From positions 1-46,012 of the forward strand of contig JAJQDT010000079.1 in assembly GCA_021202075.1 (NCBI GenBank): DNA of 46,012 bases. The letters run 5' to 3'. Source of the DNA: Lachnospiraceae bacterium (lineage in GTDB: Bacteria; Bacillota; Clostridia; Lachnospirales; Lachnospiraceae). The position numbers and the translations under genes are program-made. Below, one piece after another: positions 1-7,719 of the stretch. Every line of letters begins with the position of its first letter. Within the stretch, counting starts at the first letter, position 1. The notes below the pieces were generated by a model, which had not been told where the DNA came from, did no database searches, and saw only the letters and a program-made list of their open reading frames with translations.

Positions 1-263
1 CTTTGTCCTTCCAATTTGTTTTTTTGACGGATAATTAAGAATTATCTATCACTTTATCACTAACACAATCACTAATGATTGCTCAAAATCTGACCACATA
101 GAATAAATTTCCCGCATATAATATAGAACCGTTGCGAGAAAAATATTTGCTTCTTAGTTTATCATTTTTAGTTTCTATTTTCAAGCACTTACAACGTTGG
201 CAACATGTAAATATGCACTTTTCGTCCATTCATAAATCAACCCACATAAACACCTGTATCATA

Positions 264-911
264 TTAGTCTATTATCATATATACAATTATCTTATATTCC
301 CCTGTGTTTTCAACTCCAGTTACCTGAATCGTATACAAATCACCAATGTCGATATTCTCTACCACAATTCCATAATTAACAGGTATTGCTTCATCTGTCT
401 CTCCTAACACATTATTGTTCTCGTCCGTAAGAACGATGTTGACCAAAATATTTTCTGTTGCATTTTCTAACGCAATATAATATGTACCAGTGAAATTTGC
501 ATTAAAAGAATAATTGTCTTCCTGCCCTTCCACCAAAATACTCCCGGAAAAATCATAAAGCAATAGAAGGTTGTCATCTGATATTTGTTGCACAACATTT
601 TCTGTCTCAACATTACGATTGGTTTCTTCTTGATCATCTTTTTTCGCTATCAATCCACCATTTACTGCATCGCTCTGTAAGTCGCTATTCTCGACTTCAT
701 TACTCTCATTACCACTCTTTGACTCAATATTTGACGTTTCATGCTCTATGAATATTTCATAAAGATTTATATCCGAAGGTATAAGCAATGCACAGACAAT
801 CGTTGTAATCAATCCACCGCTAATCAAGGCAGTAAGAGAATTAGACCGATCTGCTTTTTTGTAGATTATAATGCCAATAATCAATATGAGCGAAATTATA
901 ATAAACTTCAT
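264..911 (-). CDS. Membrane-anchored protein with C-terminal beta-sandwich-like domain
   Basis: I do not recognise the family. The 215-residue product has two hydrophobic segments at about residues 2-17 and 28-46, so it is probably membrane anchored. An acidic, Ser/Asn-rich stretch (about 55-105) follows. The last 100 residues alternate hydrophobic and polar positions and contain YDFSGSILVEGQEDNYSF and later GEYKI, which recalls the pre-peptidase C-terminal (PPC) beta-sandwich fold of exported proteins; this is a weak resemblance. A GAGAGGA ribosome site lies before the ATG. It is the last gene of the minus-strand series in this window, 55 bases after the KOW-domain gene. The function is unknown. 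Confidence 0.6.
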   Translation of the reverse strand: MKFIIISLILIIGIIIYKKADRSNSLTALISGGLITTIVCALLIPSDINLYEIFIEHETSNIESKSGNESNEVENSDLQSDAVNGGLIAKKDDQEETNRNVETENVVQQISDDNLLLLYDFSGSILVEGQEDNYSFNANFTGTYYIALENATENILVNIVLTDENNNVLGETDEAIPVNYGIVVENIDIGDLYTIQVTGVENTGEYKIIVYMIID

Positions 912-966
912 GCATTCGTCCTCTCCCGTATTGTTTAATTACATTTTAAAAATACTAATCGTCACT

Positions 967-1608
967 TTAAACGAAATCATCCTCATCCGTCCAATTATCA
1001 TCCTGCATCCAGTTCCATACGATTTCACGCTTCTCCGGATATGTGTTCAGATACTTCCTCATCTTCTCGCTACATGTATGCTCCTTGCATCGTTCATCCC
1101 CATGCAGTATCCAATCCCTGCCGACGCCAAGATTGTTTTCCAACTCATCCAGCATATATTCGTCCAAATCCATCTCCCCATCCAGCAAATCGCTTATTTC
1201 CGATGAATGAAGACCCATCATATCCTTACAATATTGCCAGAAATCATGTCCTTTGCTGCTGACCGCCTCATACATACGGTCAGCCTGAATGGCGCGTTCT
1301 TCCACAAGTTTGCGATGTTCTTCACGCCGCCTTGCTTCTTCCTCACTGATTATTTCCGGCATCAGTTTTCCATCCGCGTCCTTCAGAAGATGACGCATTA
1401 CGGTAATTGTTCCCTGCAATGACCCTTGGGAAACCTCGATCTGAACACCCCTTGGAACTGTTCCCTTTACCGTACCGCGATAACCTTTGAATTTTCCCCG
1501 AATAACCTCGACCGTCTCGCCAACCGCCGGACGCTCTTCCGGCGGCAACTCGCTCCACCATGCTGTTTTTTTATTGCTCTTCCCATTTAAATCATTGCTG
1601 TATGCCAT
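967..1608 (-). CDS. KOW-domain protein with C-terminal helical region
   Basis: The 213-residue protein has a KOW signature at about residues 27-50 (VGETVEVIRGKFKGYRGTVKG), the small beta-barrel found in NusG and some ribosomal proteins that contacts RNA or protein. No NGN domain precedes it, so it is not a complete NusG or LoaP factor. A charged helix follows at about 88-115. A helical region with LHSSEISDLLDGEMDLDEYMLDELENNLGV looks like a small helix-turn-helix/XRE-type fold. A GGAGG site lies about 13 bases before the ATG. It sits 21 bases downstream of the phosphorylase-TM gene and is probably cotranscribed with it. A role in RNA or transcription control is only a guess. Confidence 0.6.
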   Translation of the reverse strand: MAYSNDLNGKSNKKTAWWSELPPEERPAVGETVEVIRGKFKGYRGTVKGTVPRGVQIEVSQGSLQGTITVMRHLLKDADGKLMPEIISEEEARRREEHRKLVEERAIQADRMYEAVSSKGHDFWQYCKDMMGLHSSEISDLLDGEMDLDEYMLDELENNLGVGRDWILHGDERCKEHTCSEKMRKYLNTYPEKREIVWNWMQDDNWTDEDDFV

Positions 1609-1629
1609 CTTTCTATCACTTCCTCCTCG

Positions 1630-3408
1630 TCAACATTCCGCCACAGAATACTGCTTTCTGCACATCATCTGATAACCAGTGACAGTTTCTCTGAATACAT
1701 ATTCACGATACACTCCCTTTACCGGGCTTTTTCTTATTACATGGAAGAAACCGCATCCAAAAATCTGATACATGATCTGCAGGGTATCTGCCTGTATTGG
1801 ATAAATTTTATATTTTCGGTTATCTTCTACTTTTTCAAATTCCATTGTAAAAATCTTCTCAGAACCGATATCCATACGATACTTATTGTAAGCACACTGC
1901 ATATTTTTCCTTCGATTCTGCCATATGGCCGTTACCTGCATTACCGGCTCTCCAACAAGATTCTTTTCGTGCTCTTCCAGCATCCGTATAAAAGATGATG
2001 TTGCTGATAAAGCACAGTTAAACTTTTCAAAATTTAATGCTGTTGTTTCTATGTATGGGAGACCGATGCCCTCCAATTTTGGAAAACACCGTTCTTCTTT
2101 CCGTTTCAAGTACAGCCCTCTGGAGACGACTGCCATTATTCCGCAGAAAAGGATAACGAAAAACACCCTTAAACCAGGCGGAGCTTCATAGTACATACAG
2201 ATATACGGCCATACGAAAACCCATGCTGCGATAACTGCAATGCATATGATAACACCCAAAAGAAACATCCTGTCCTTTTTCACATACGAAGTAATATATT
2301 TTACAGCAGATTTTGATGCCTCCCCGTTTAGTACGAATGCCTTTTCTCCTCCACCTGTTGGCGGGAGAACAGATTCTGTCTTTGACAGAAGGTATTTCAT
2401 TGCCCTGAATGCGTTCTCCGTTGCCATTGCCTGTACGCAATCCTTCACAAGATCATTTGAGTATTGGTCACGTTCCTCGCTCTCAGTTTCAAGCTCGTCC
2501 AGGATTTCCTCCCAGCTGTTTTTAGACGCGCCCCAATCGCAGATTCCCTTTATAATCACACACGGCAAATGGTTTTTCCTGCAGAAATGGTACATCCCAT
2601 ATCCTTCCATCTCACCGCCAGACACATTACATCCTATTCTTGCAGCAGCATCCACAAGGCTCATTTTTATCTGCGGGTCACTGAGGACAATAGGCCCGGA
2701 AAGCATAGGCTCAAAAAACCACTTAAAACTTTGTTTTCCCTCGTCGGCATCGGCAGCCGGAAAATCATTCCCGATTACTAAATGTTCCCATACCGTCACT
2801 AACAGGTCATCGGTCTCATATAAATCCCTGTTTTTCAGTGTGTATTTCATATTGGATATTTTTATGTAATCACCATAAGCGCAGGCTTCTCTCGAAACCA
2901 ATACATCTCCCAGCTCTTGTGTTTTAGAATCTATCCCAAACGCAACCCCAAGGGAAACTACCAGTCTGGGATCAAATATTTTTAATGCCTCCTCCAGAAC
3001 ATCCCTTGAAGCCTTTGGGGAATCTGACCCTGTAGTCCCCTGAATAAAGTGGACAACTGGCGTTTTATGAATCCTGCCCACATTGTATAAATAATGTTCA
3101 GAACCACTCGTAACAAAGGTTTTCATTTCACCTTTTGATTCTTTTGCAAGAAGTCTCGTGACCATATTGGTCTCTACGGGATTCGCCGTGATCAGCAGTA
3201 CGCAATCAGCCTGTATTTCTTTTGAAAATGGTGAAAGGCATGGCTGCACATTTGCCAGCTCTTCCGGAGGCTCTGTAATTTTATCTTTGTAACAAGATAC
3301 CACATTCTTACGTTCTGTCCAGAATTTTTTCAGATTCTCCTGCACATTCTTTTCTTCCTCTACACGCTTCTCTCTGGAGTTATACGGAATTTTCTTTTTC
3401 TCCGGCAT
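1630..3408 (-). CDS. Nucleoside phosphorylase-like domain fused to two membrane helices
   Basis: Residues about 66-345 match the purine/uridine phosphorylase and MTA/SAH nucleosidase superfamily. Visible elements are VVSLGVAFGID near 150, GEMEGYG at 265-271 (the ME motif that binds ribose) and KGICDWG with Asp 291 (the base-contacting Asp). Two membrane helices lie at about 382-402 and 412-430, followed by a cytosolic tail of about 150 residues that I do not recognise. An AGGAGGG site supports this start, although it overlaps the end of the isomerase gene by 29 bases. Housekeeping nucleosidases are about 230 residues and soluble. This architecture resembles phosphorylase domains used as NLR-associated or anti-phage effectors. 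Substrate and trigger are unknown. Confidence 0.8.
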   Translation of the reverse strand: MPEKKKIPYNSREKRVEEEKNVQENLKKFWTERKNVVSCYKDKITEPPEELANVQPCLSPFSKEIQADCVLLITANPVETNMVTRLLAKESKGEMKTFVTSGSEHYLYNVGRIHKTPVVHFIQGTTGSDSPKASRDVLEEALKIFDPRLVVSLGVAFGIDSKTQELGDVLVSREACAYGDYIKISNMKYTLKNRDLYETDDLLVTVWEHLVIGNDFPAADADEGKQSFKWFFEPMLSGPIVLSDPQIKMSLVDAAARIGCNVSGGEMEGYGMYHFCRKNHLPCVIIKGICDWGASKNSWEEILDELETESEERDQYSNDLVKDCVQAMATENAFRAMKYLLSKTESVLPPTGGGEKAFVLNGEASKSAVKYITSYVKKDRMFLLGVIICIAVIAAWVFVWPYICMYYEAPPGLRVFFVILFCGIMAVVSRGLYLKRKEERCFPKLEGIGLPYIETTALNFEKFNCALSATSSFIRMLEEHEKNLVGEPVMQVTAIWQNRRKNMQCAYNKYRMDIGSEKIFTMEFEKVEDNRKYKIYPIQADTLQIMYQIFGCGFFHVIRKSPVKGVYREYVFRETVTGYQMMCRKQYSVAEC

Positions 3409-4000
3409 TTACATCCCTCCTTAAGACCAGCCCTTCGTCTTCCTGCATCTTTTTGCAAACCATGTCAAAAGCTGTGTGAAACCATGCCGTGAAATCAGCC
3501 GGGCTGATTGCTACCCAATCTTTTAAATCCGCAACTGAAATCCACTTTATTTCCGAAATCTCATCCCTGTCAATCATAAGCTCCACCTTCTCTTTCCTGA
3601 TGGGAAGATAAAACACATGGTCTATCTCATATTCCGAGTATCGGCCATAATTATGATAATACCGAAACTTTCCAATTTCAGCGAGACCGTTTATAAGCTC
3701 TGCCTCGTTTCCATAACCGCTATCTGCCAAATCAATGCCAAGTTCTTCACGCATCCTGCGAATCACGGCTTCCCTTAATTCCTCGCCTTTCCTCGGATGT
3801 GAGCAGCAGGAGTTCGTCCATAGGCCGCCGGAATGATATTTACCGTCGGCTCTTCGATGGATCAGCATCTTCTGAACATACCGGTTGTAGATAAAAAGTG
3901 AAAACGCACGATGAAGCTGGCCAAGCTCATGTGTCCTTAATTTCTCCCCATAGCCAATAACATCATCATTCTCATCAACCCACGTCAGCAATTCTTCCAT
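3380..4000 (-). CDS. idi: Type I isopentenyl-diphosphate delta-isomerase (NUDIX)
   Basis: This enzyme interconverts isopentenyl diphosphate and dimethylallyl diphosphate, the primer for prenyl transfer. The sequence shows the family start MEELLTWVDENDDVIG, then HRAFSLFIYN, the metal-site motif TNSCCSHPR with the catalytic Cys, a NUDIX-type REELGI helix, and EYEIDHVFYLP with the catalytic Glu. Length is 206 residues from the ATG at 4000. An in-frame ATG at 4027 exists, but 4000 fits the family start and lies 8 bases after the radical-SAM stop, so the two genes are coupled. Being between a radical-SAM gene and the phosphorylase gene, it probably serves the peptide cluster rather than general isoprenoid supply. 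Confidence 0.9.
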   Translation of the reverse strand: MEELLTWVDENDDVIGYGEKLRTHELGQLHRAFSLFIYNRYVQKMLIHRRADGKYHSGGLWTNSCCSHPRKGEELREAVIRRMREELGIDLADSGYGNEAELINGLAEIGKFRYYHNYGRYSEYEIDHVFYLPIRKEKVELMIDRDEISEIKWISVADLKDWVAISPADFTAWFHTAFDMVCKKMQEDEGLVLRRDVNAGEKENSV

Positions 4001-4007
4001 ACAGATT

Positions 4008-6302
4008 TCACTTTCTCTCTTTGCCATCTAAAATGCGGTTCACAATATCCGGCTTCGTCTGAACCAGCTCAATCAGTGCCGGATACAGGCTTCGGTTAAC
4101 CGCGCATTCTATCTCATCAATCGTAGGTGGCCGCTTCCCGACACTGATAGCCCTGACCGTACATCCGCCACGGCAGAACAGGTACCATTCACAATCCACG
4201 CATACATCCGCTCTCTTCGGGATAAAGAAATCCCTCTCTTGGACGGCATCAGACACCAGAGCAATCAGGTCAGTGCCATCATAAATACAGCCTATGTTTT
4301 CTTCCGGTGTGTCTGTAAGCTCACAGGGATATATCCTTCCTTCCATGTCAAAGGTAATCATCTTACGTCCACCACAGCACCCCTGTGAATGACAGATATC
4401 CGTATACTTTTGATGCAGGATGTTTACCAGCTTTGTCTTCATATTGTACTCTGAAATGCGGTATCCCCGTTCATTCAGCTCCACAATTTTTTGCAAAATA
4501 CGGACAGCCACTTCTGCAATATTCTCCTTGCCAAGACATAAACCGTCACAATTTGAAAACATGCTTTCATGGACGAAGTTAAACTTCACATTCGTCAGAT
4601 GCAGCTGCACGGCAAAATATTCCAAAATATCTTCTATGCCATCCACATTTTTACTTGTTACCGTCGTAATCGTCCCCAGCCGCTCACCATACAGTTGACG
4701 GGCTTGTTGAAGATTCTTCTCAACAATCGTATGTGTCCCCGCCCCTGATTCTGTAATTCTCTGGGCATCATGAAGCACCTTTGTTCCGTCAATGCTGATG
4801 CCAATGCCAATCCTGTTTTCATATAACAGGTTTATGGTTTTTTCATTCAGAAGCAGCCCATTCGTCTCAATACTGAAATGAACTTTTGTGCCTGCCGGAG
4901 CAATCTTTTCTTTCATAAACAGGATTGCATCCAGCTCCAGCAAAGGCTCCCCACCCCAAGGTTGAACAGATACATCCTTCAAATGGTGTTTTTCACAGTA
5001 CCGGACGATATAGTCACAAATATCCTCCAGTGTTTTTTTTGATATAGACCTGTCCTCACCGCTTACATTCCTGAGGCAGTATCTGCATCTCATGTTGCAC
5101 CGGTTTGTCAGATCAATCATGAAAAACTCCGGATAAACCTGTCTAGGACATTCTGTTATGTAAGGCGAGTCTGTTCTATCCGATAATGACGTGTCTGAAA
5201 CCTGCTTTTCTGATACCATTCCATCTAATTCTGACCTGCTTAAAGCCTGCCTGTCGGAATGAGAAGCTTCTCCTGCCGGTACACATGGTATATTTTCAAG
5301 CCCCGGCTGATGACTCGGTATTGGTGATTCTATCTGTCCTTGCAATCGGTCCGATATCTGGCTTTCTGTCTTCCCCCACGAAAAAGGTTTGACAATCTTA
5401 TCCCCAAAATACTGAAACGCTGAATGGTATGTCCCGCTGCAGATGGAATATACCTTGCAGGTCTTACAGGCCTCCCCATCCGCCCCAACATTGTTGGATA
5501 CTTCGGACATATCCTTTTTGTGCGGGTCTTTATATTCGTCATACATCTTCCTCCGGCAGTCCTGGAGATACTCTTTCCAGTAGAAAGCATCACAGGAACA
5601 CAGCGGTATATTTATACAGTACAGTTTTCTTTTTCCGCCCGCCTTTTTCTTTTCGATGTTCCGGTCAAACATCGCTTCGAGATATGGACGGAGTTCCGGG
5701 AAAGAAAGCATTTCCTCTGGCAGCTTTTCTTCGGGTATCCCGCAATAATCAATGCTGCACAGCTGAATATCTACATCCTGCATGAAAGTATCTTCGCAGA
5801 AATCATAGAATGAAACTAAATCCCTGTAATTCACTTTCGTGATGCAGTGTTTCACGATGACGCGGATACCGCTTTCAGAGAGTTTTAACAGTCCGCGCAA
5901 CGTCCTGTGAAAGCTGCCTGCTGTCTGGTTCGCCGCTTCATGCTCTGCGGCTTTCTCACTGTGGATTGTGGTTATAATTTTTATGGAAGACCTGTCCGCA
6001 ATCTCCAGAAAAGCATCTGAAAACCGCTCATCCGCGAAACGCTCACTATTCGTTAGAACAGTCAGTTTCATTCCCTTACTCTGTATGTACTGGACAATCT
6101 CAAGGAAATCCGGATGCATAGTCGGTTCACCACCGGAAACAGTGATTTCCGTTACTCCATCCTCCGCCATGCCATCCACCGCATTCCTAATCTCCGCAAC
6201 AGGTGTAACCATCCGCGCGTTTTTCTCATCTGCAGAGCATGGACAAAACAAGCATTTTTCATTACAGATATAACAGATTGCTAAATATGCACTCTTTCTC
6301 AT
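4008..6302 (-). CDS. Double radical-SAM protein with SPASM-type C-terminus (RiPP maturase)
   Basis: The 764-residue protein carries two complete radical-SAM modules. Module 1 has CxxxCxxC at Cys 13/17/20, SGGEP at 56-60 and extra cysteines (229, 235, 237, 249, 279, 282, 288) that could bind an auxiliary cluster. Module 2 has Cys 402/406/409, GGEP at 450-453 and a SPASM-type set (637, 642/643, 660, 672, 701, 704, 710, 714). A Ser/Asp/Gln-rich linker of about 80 residues (305-390) joins them, as expected for a fusion. SPASM enzymes typically modify ribosomal peptides through carbon-centred cross-links or epimerization. The Trp-rich precursor gene lies directly upstream behind a terminator. Which module acts on which residue cannot be told from sequence. 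Confidence 0.9.
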   Translation of the reverse strand: MRKSAYLAICYICNEKCLFCPCSADEKNARMVTPVAEIRNAVDGMAEDGVTEITVSGGEPTMHPDFLEIVQYIQSKGMKLTVLTNSERFADERFSDAFLEIADRSSIKIITTIHSEKAAEHEAANQTAGSFHRTLRGLLKLSESGIRVIVKHCITKVNYRDLVSFYDFCEDTFMQDVDIQLCSIDYCGIPEEKLPEEMLSFPELRPYLEAMFDRNIEKKKAGGKRKLYCINIPLCSCDAFYWKEYLQDCRRKMYDEYKDPHKKDMSEVSNNVGADGEACKTCKVYSICSGTYHSAFQYFGDKIVKPFSWGKTESQISDRLQGQIESPIPSHQPGLENIPCVPAGEASHSDRQALSRSELDGMVSEKQVSDTSLSDRTDSPYITECPRQVYPEFFMIDLTNRCNMRCRYCLRNVSGEDRSISKKTLEDICDYIVRYCEKHHLKDVSVQPWGGEPLLELDAILFMKEKIAPAGTKVHFSIETNGLLLNEKTINLLYENRIGIGISIDGTKVLHDAQRITESGAGTHTIVEKNLQQARQLYGERLGTITTVTSKNVDGIEDILEYFAVQLHLTNVKFNFVHESMFSNCDGLCLGKENIAEVAVRILQKIVELNERGYRISEYNMKTKLVNILHQKYTDICHSQGCCGGRKMITFDMEGRIYPCELTDTPEENIGCIYDGTDLIALVSDAVQERDFFIPKRADVCVDCEWYLFCRGGCTVRAISVGKRPPTIDEIECAVNRSLYPALIELVQTKPDIVNRILDGKERK

Positions 6303-6335
6303 ATTTCAATACCTACTCCCATCTGCCTGAAAACG

Positions 6336-6390
6336 AAAAAATCCCACAGTACCGCCTCCTCTGTCTTTGCGGAGAATACTGTGGGATCTT
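6336..6390 (-). terminator. Intrinsic terminator between precursor and radical-SAM genes
   Basis: A perfect 11-bp inverted repeat (ATCCCACAGTA at 6341-6351, TACTGTGGGAT at 6377-6387) is followed on the minus strand by a run of T at 6336-6341. A GC-rich pair inside the loop (CCGC/GCGG) would lengthen the stem. It lies 24 bases after the precursor stop. Such a leaky terminator would give much precursor mRNA and less mRNA for the enzymes downstream. Confidence 0.85.
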
Positions 6391-6413
6391 TCTTTTGCGC
6401 AGGCGCTAAAGAT

Positions 6414-6578
6414 TTACCAGCCTGCTCCGCCGTTATCGTTGTTCCAACCACCATGTGTCCATCCTGCCAGAGACGAATTGGTGTCCTCCATGATGATCTG
6501 CATTTCCTGTTCGGAAACGTCTTCCGAAACTTTGACCATGGTTCCGAGTTTTTCAGAATAAACTTCGATTCCTCTCAT
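6414..6578 (-). CDS. Trp/Gly-rich RiPP precursor peptide (54 aa)
   Basis: The gene starts with ATG at 6578 behind an ideal AAAGGAGGT site with 7-base spacing and ends with TAA at 6414. The product begins MRGIEVYSEKLG, continues as an acidic leader-like part, and ends in the core-like segment AGWTHGGWNNDNGGAGW. Three Trp residues (40, 45, 54) each follow Gly, in AGW, GGW and AGW, and the last is the C-terminal residue. Small size, leader/core layout, its own -10 box, a terminator and an adjacent SPASM radical-SAM gene together make a precursor role very likely. W-N-N at 45-47 fits the aromatic-x-Asn pattern of three-residue cyclophane RiPPs. The leader cleavage site is unknown; just before or after NSSLAG is a guess. 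Confidence 0.88.
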   Translation of the reverse strand: MRGIEVYSEKLGTMVKVSEDVSEQEMQIIMEDTNSSLAGWTHGGWNNDNGGAGW

Positions 6579-6609
6579 CGGTTTTACCTCCTTTCGTTAT
6601 GATGGTATC

Positions 6610-6641
6610 ATTATAATTCATTTCAGCATCAATTTATACAA
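6610..6641 (-). promoter_or_regulatory. Putative promoter of the precursor gene
   Basis: A perfect TATAAT lies at 6610-6615 on the minus strand, which would start transcription near 6603, about 25 bases before the precursor ATG. The best -35 candidate, TTGTAT at 6636-6641, has a long 20-base spacing, so the -35 call is weak. The gap 6579-6681 contains nothing else I recognise. Confidence 0.45.
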
Positions 6642-6681
6642 CTACGCTTCCATCACTTCCATGCGAATTTAATGGAGCTGC

Positions 6682-7719
6682 TTACCAATATGCTGAACTA
6701 TTTACAGTTTCAGCCAATGGTGGTGTCTCCTCTGCTGTGGGATGAGTCCAGTATTCATTCGCGTAATTTTGTATGGCGGAGTCATTTCTCCATCGACCAC
6801 CCATGATACCAAACCATAACTGGTAGCAACCGCCCCACTGGATGACTTTCTTTCCTCTTTTTTTCAGCCGAATAGAAAGCGGAAGCCCATAACCGCCACA
6901 GCTGACCAGTGCAATGTCAAATTCCATCTGCATAATTTCCCGTTCCATATATTCTACGGCTTCCATCCATGAGGAGAAACGATCATCAACCGCCCCGCCA
7001 TTCGTCTGTACAGACTGGTAAACATACAAATTAAACTGTGGCAATATCCTGTCAGCATCTTCCCATATAAGATTTCTTTTGGCGTATTGCCTCTTTACAG
7101 ATTCAGCAAAAGATGTCACTACCAGTACTTTCCTGTTTTCAAGGCTTAACTGCCAGTCCGGAAGCTCTGCTTTATGCCAAAACGGGTATGGGTATATGTC
7201 ATTCACTGCAGCATGAGAAACATGGCCTGAATAAAATGGCATAAACACATTATTTTCAGGATAGTTTCTCCAATATGCCATGATATCCGCTTCATCGAGA
7301 TTCTCTATCACATACCGTGCGTAATCGTCCAACACTGCATCATTCTCCGCGATTATCCCGGCATCCATACGGATATGCTCACGGATAAACCTGGAATATG
7401 CATTTCTCACTCCATTTAATTTTTCCAGATATTGATAACAGAGCTGATATTCATACAGTCCAAAACGCAAAAGCAAAAATGGATCATCCGACAAAACAGA
7501 GATCTTCAAAAGTTCCTGTGTCTCTTCTATTCCCGGCAGATGCTTCATGAAATGCTGACTGCGAACGGAAATGTCTGTATTACGAGCCTGTCGAAATGCG
7601 AGATCCACCGAGTTCATGCGGTTATTCCGTAGGATTTTCTTCCTCATGGTGCTATTCTGCATGATGTTGCTTCGCATGATATTACTTCGCATAATATTAC
7701 TCTGCGTGTTTTCTGACAT
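6682..7719 (-). CDS. GT-D-fold (DUF1792-like) glycosyltransferase
   Basis: The 345-residue protein matches the GT-D glycosyltransferase pattern. DPFLLLRFGLYE (about residues 79-90) corresponds to the RFGDGE loop. ALVSCGGYGLPLSIRLKKRGKK and IQWGGCYQLWFGIMGGRW correspond to the SCGGYG and GG-QLxFGIxGxRW motifs, and the C-terminus (WTHPTAEETPP...YW) also fits. In this position it may glycosylate the modified peptide, which is an inference. Its start overlaps the preceding gene by 23 bases. The first residues are four five-residue repeats (QSNIM, RSNIM, RSNIM, QNSTM), each with an in-frame ATG, so the true start is uncertain; 7719 is the most upstream ATG. Confidence 0.75.
   Translation of the reverse strand: MSENTQSNIMRSNIMRSNIMQNSTMRKKILRNNRMNSVDLAFRQARNTDISVRSQHFMKHLPGIEETQELLKISVLSDDPFLLLRFGLYEYQLCYQYLEKLNGVRNAYSRFIREHIRMDAGIIAENDAVLDDYARYVIENLDEADIMAYWRNYPENNVFMPFYSGHVSHAAVNDIYPYPFWHKAELPDWQLSLENRKVLVVTSFAESVKRQYAKRNLIWEDADRILPQFNLYVYQSVQTNGGAVDDRFSSWMEAVEYMEREIMQMEFDIALVSCGGYGLPLSIRLKKRGKKVIQWGGCYQLWFGIMGGRWRNDSAIQNYANEYWTHPTAEETPPLAETVNSSAYW
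7645..7704 (-). repeat. Four 15-bp tandem repeats in the GT-D gene start
   Basis: Four imperfect 15-base units, consensus C(A/G)(A/G)A(G/A)TAAYATYATG, encode QSNIM-RSNIM-RSNIM-QNSTM at the N-terminus of the glycosyltransferase. Each unit ends with an ATG. Units can be gained or lost without breaking the frame. Confidence 0.8.

Noticed and set aside
967..1608. LoaP/NusG antiterminator for the sugar operon
   Set aside because: Only a KOW domain is visible; the NGN domain that binds RNA polymerase is absent.
4008..6302. Housekeeping anaerobic sulfatase-maturase role for the radical-SAM protein
   Set aside because: Two radical-SAM modules and a precursor gene next door fit a peptide maturase better; no sulfatase gene is present.
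7645..7704. CRISPR-like array
   Set aside because: Units are 15 bp, contiguous and in frame, with no spacers.
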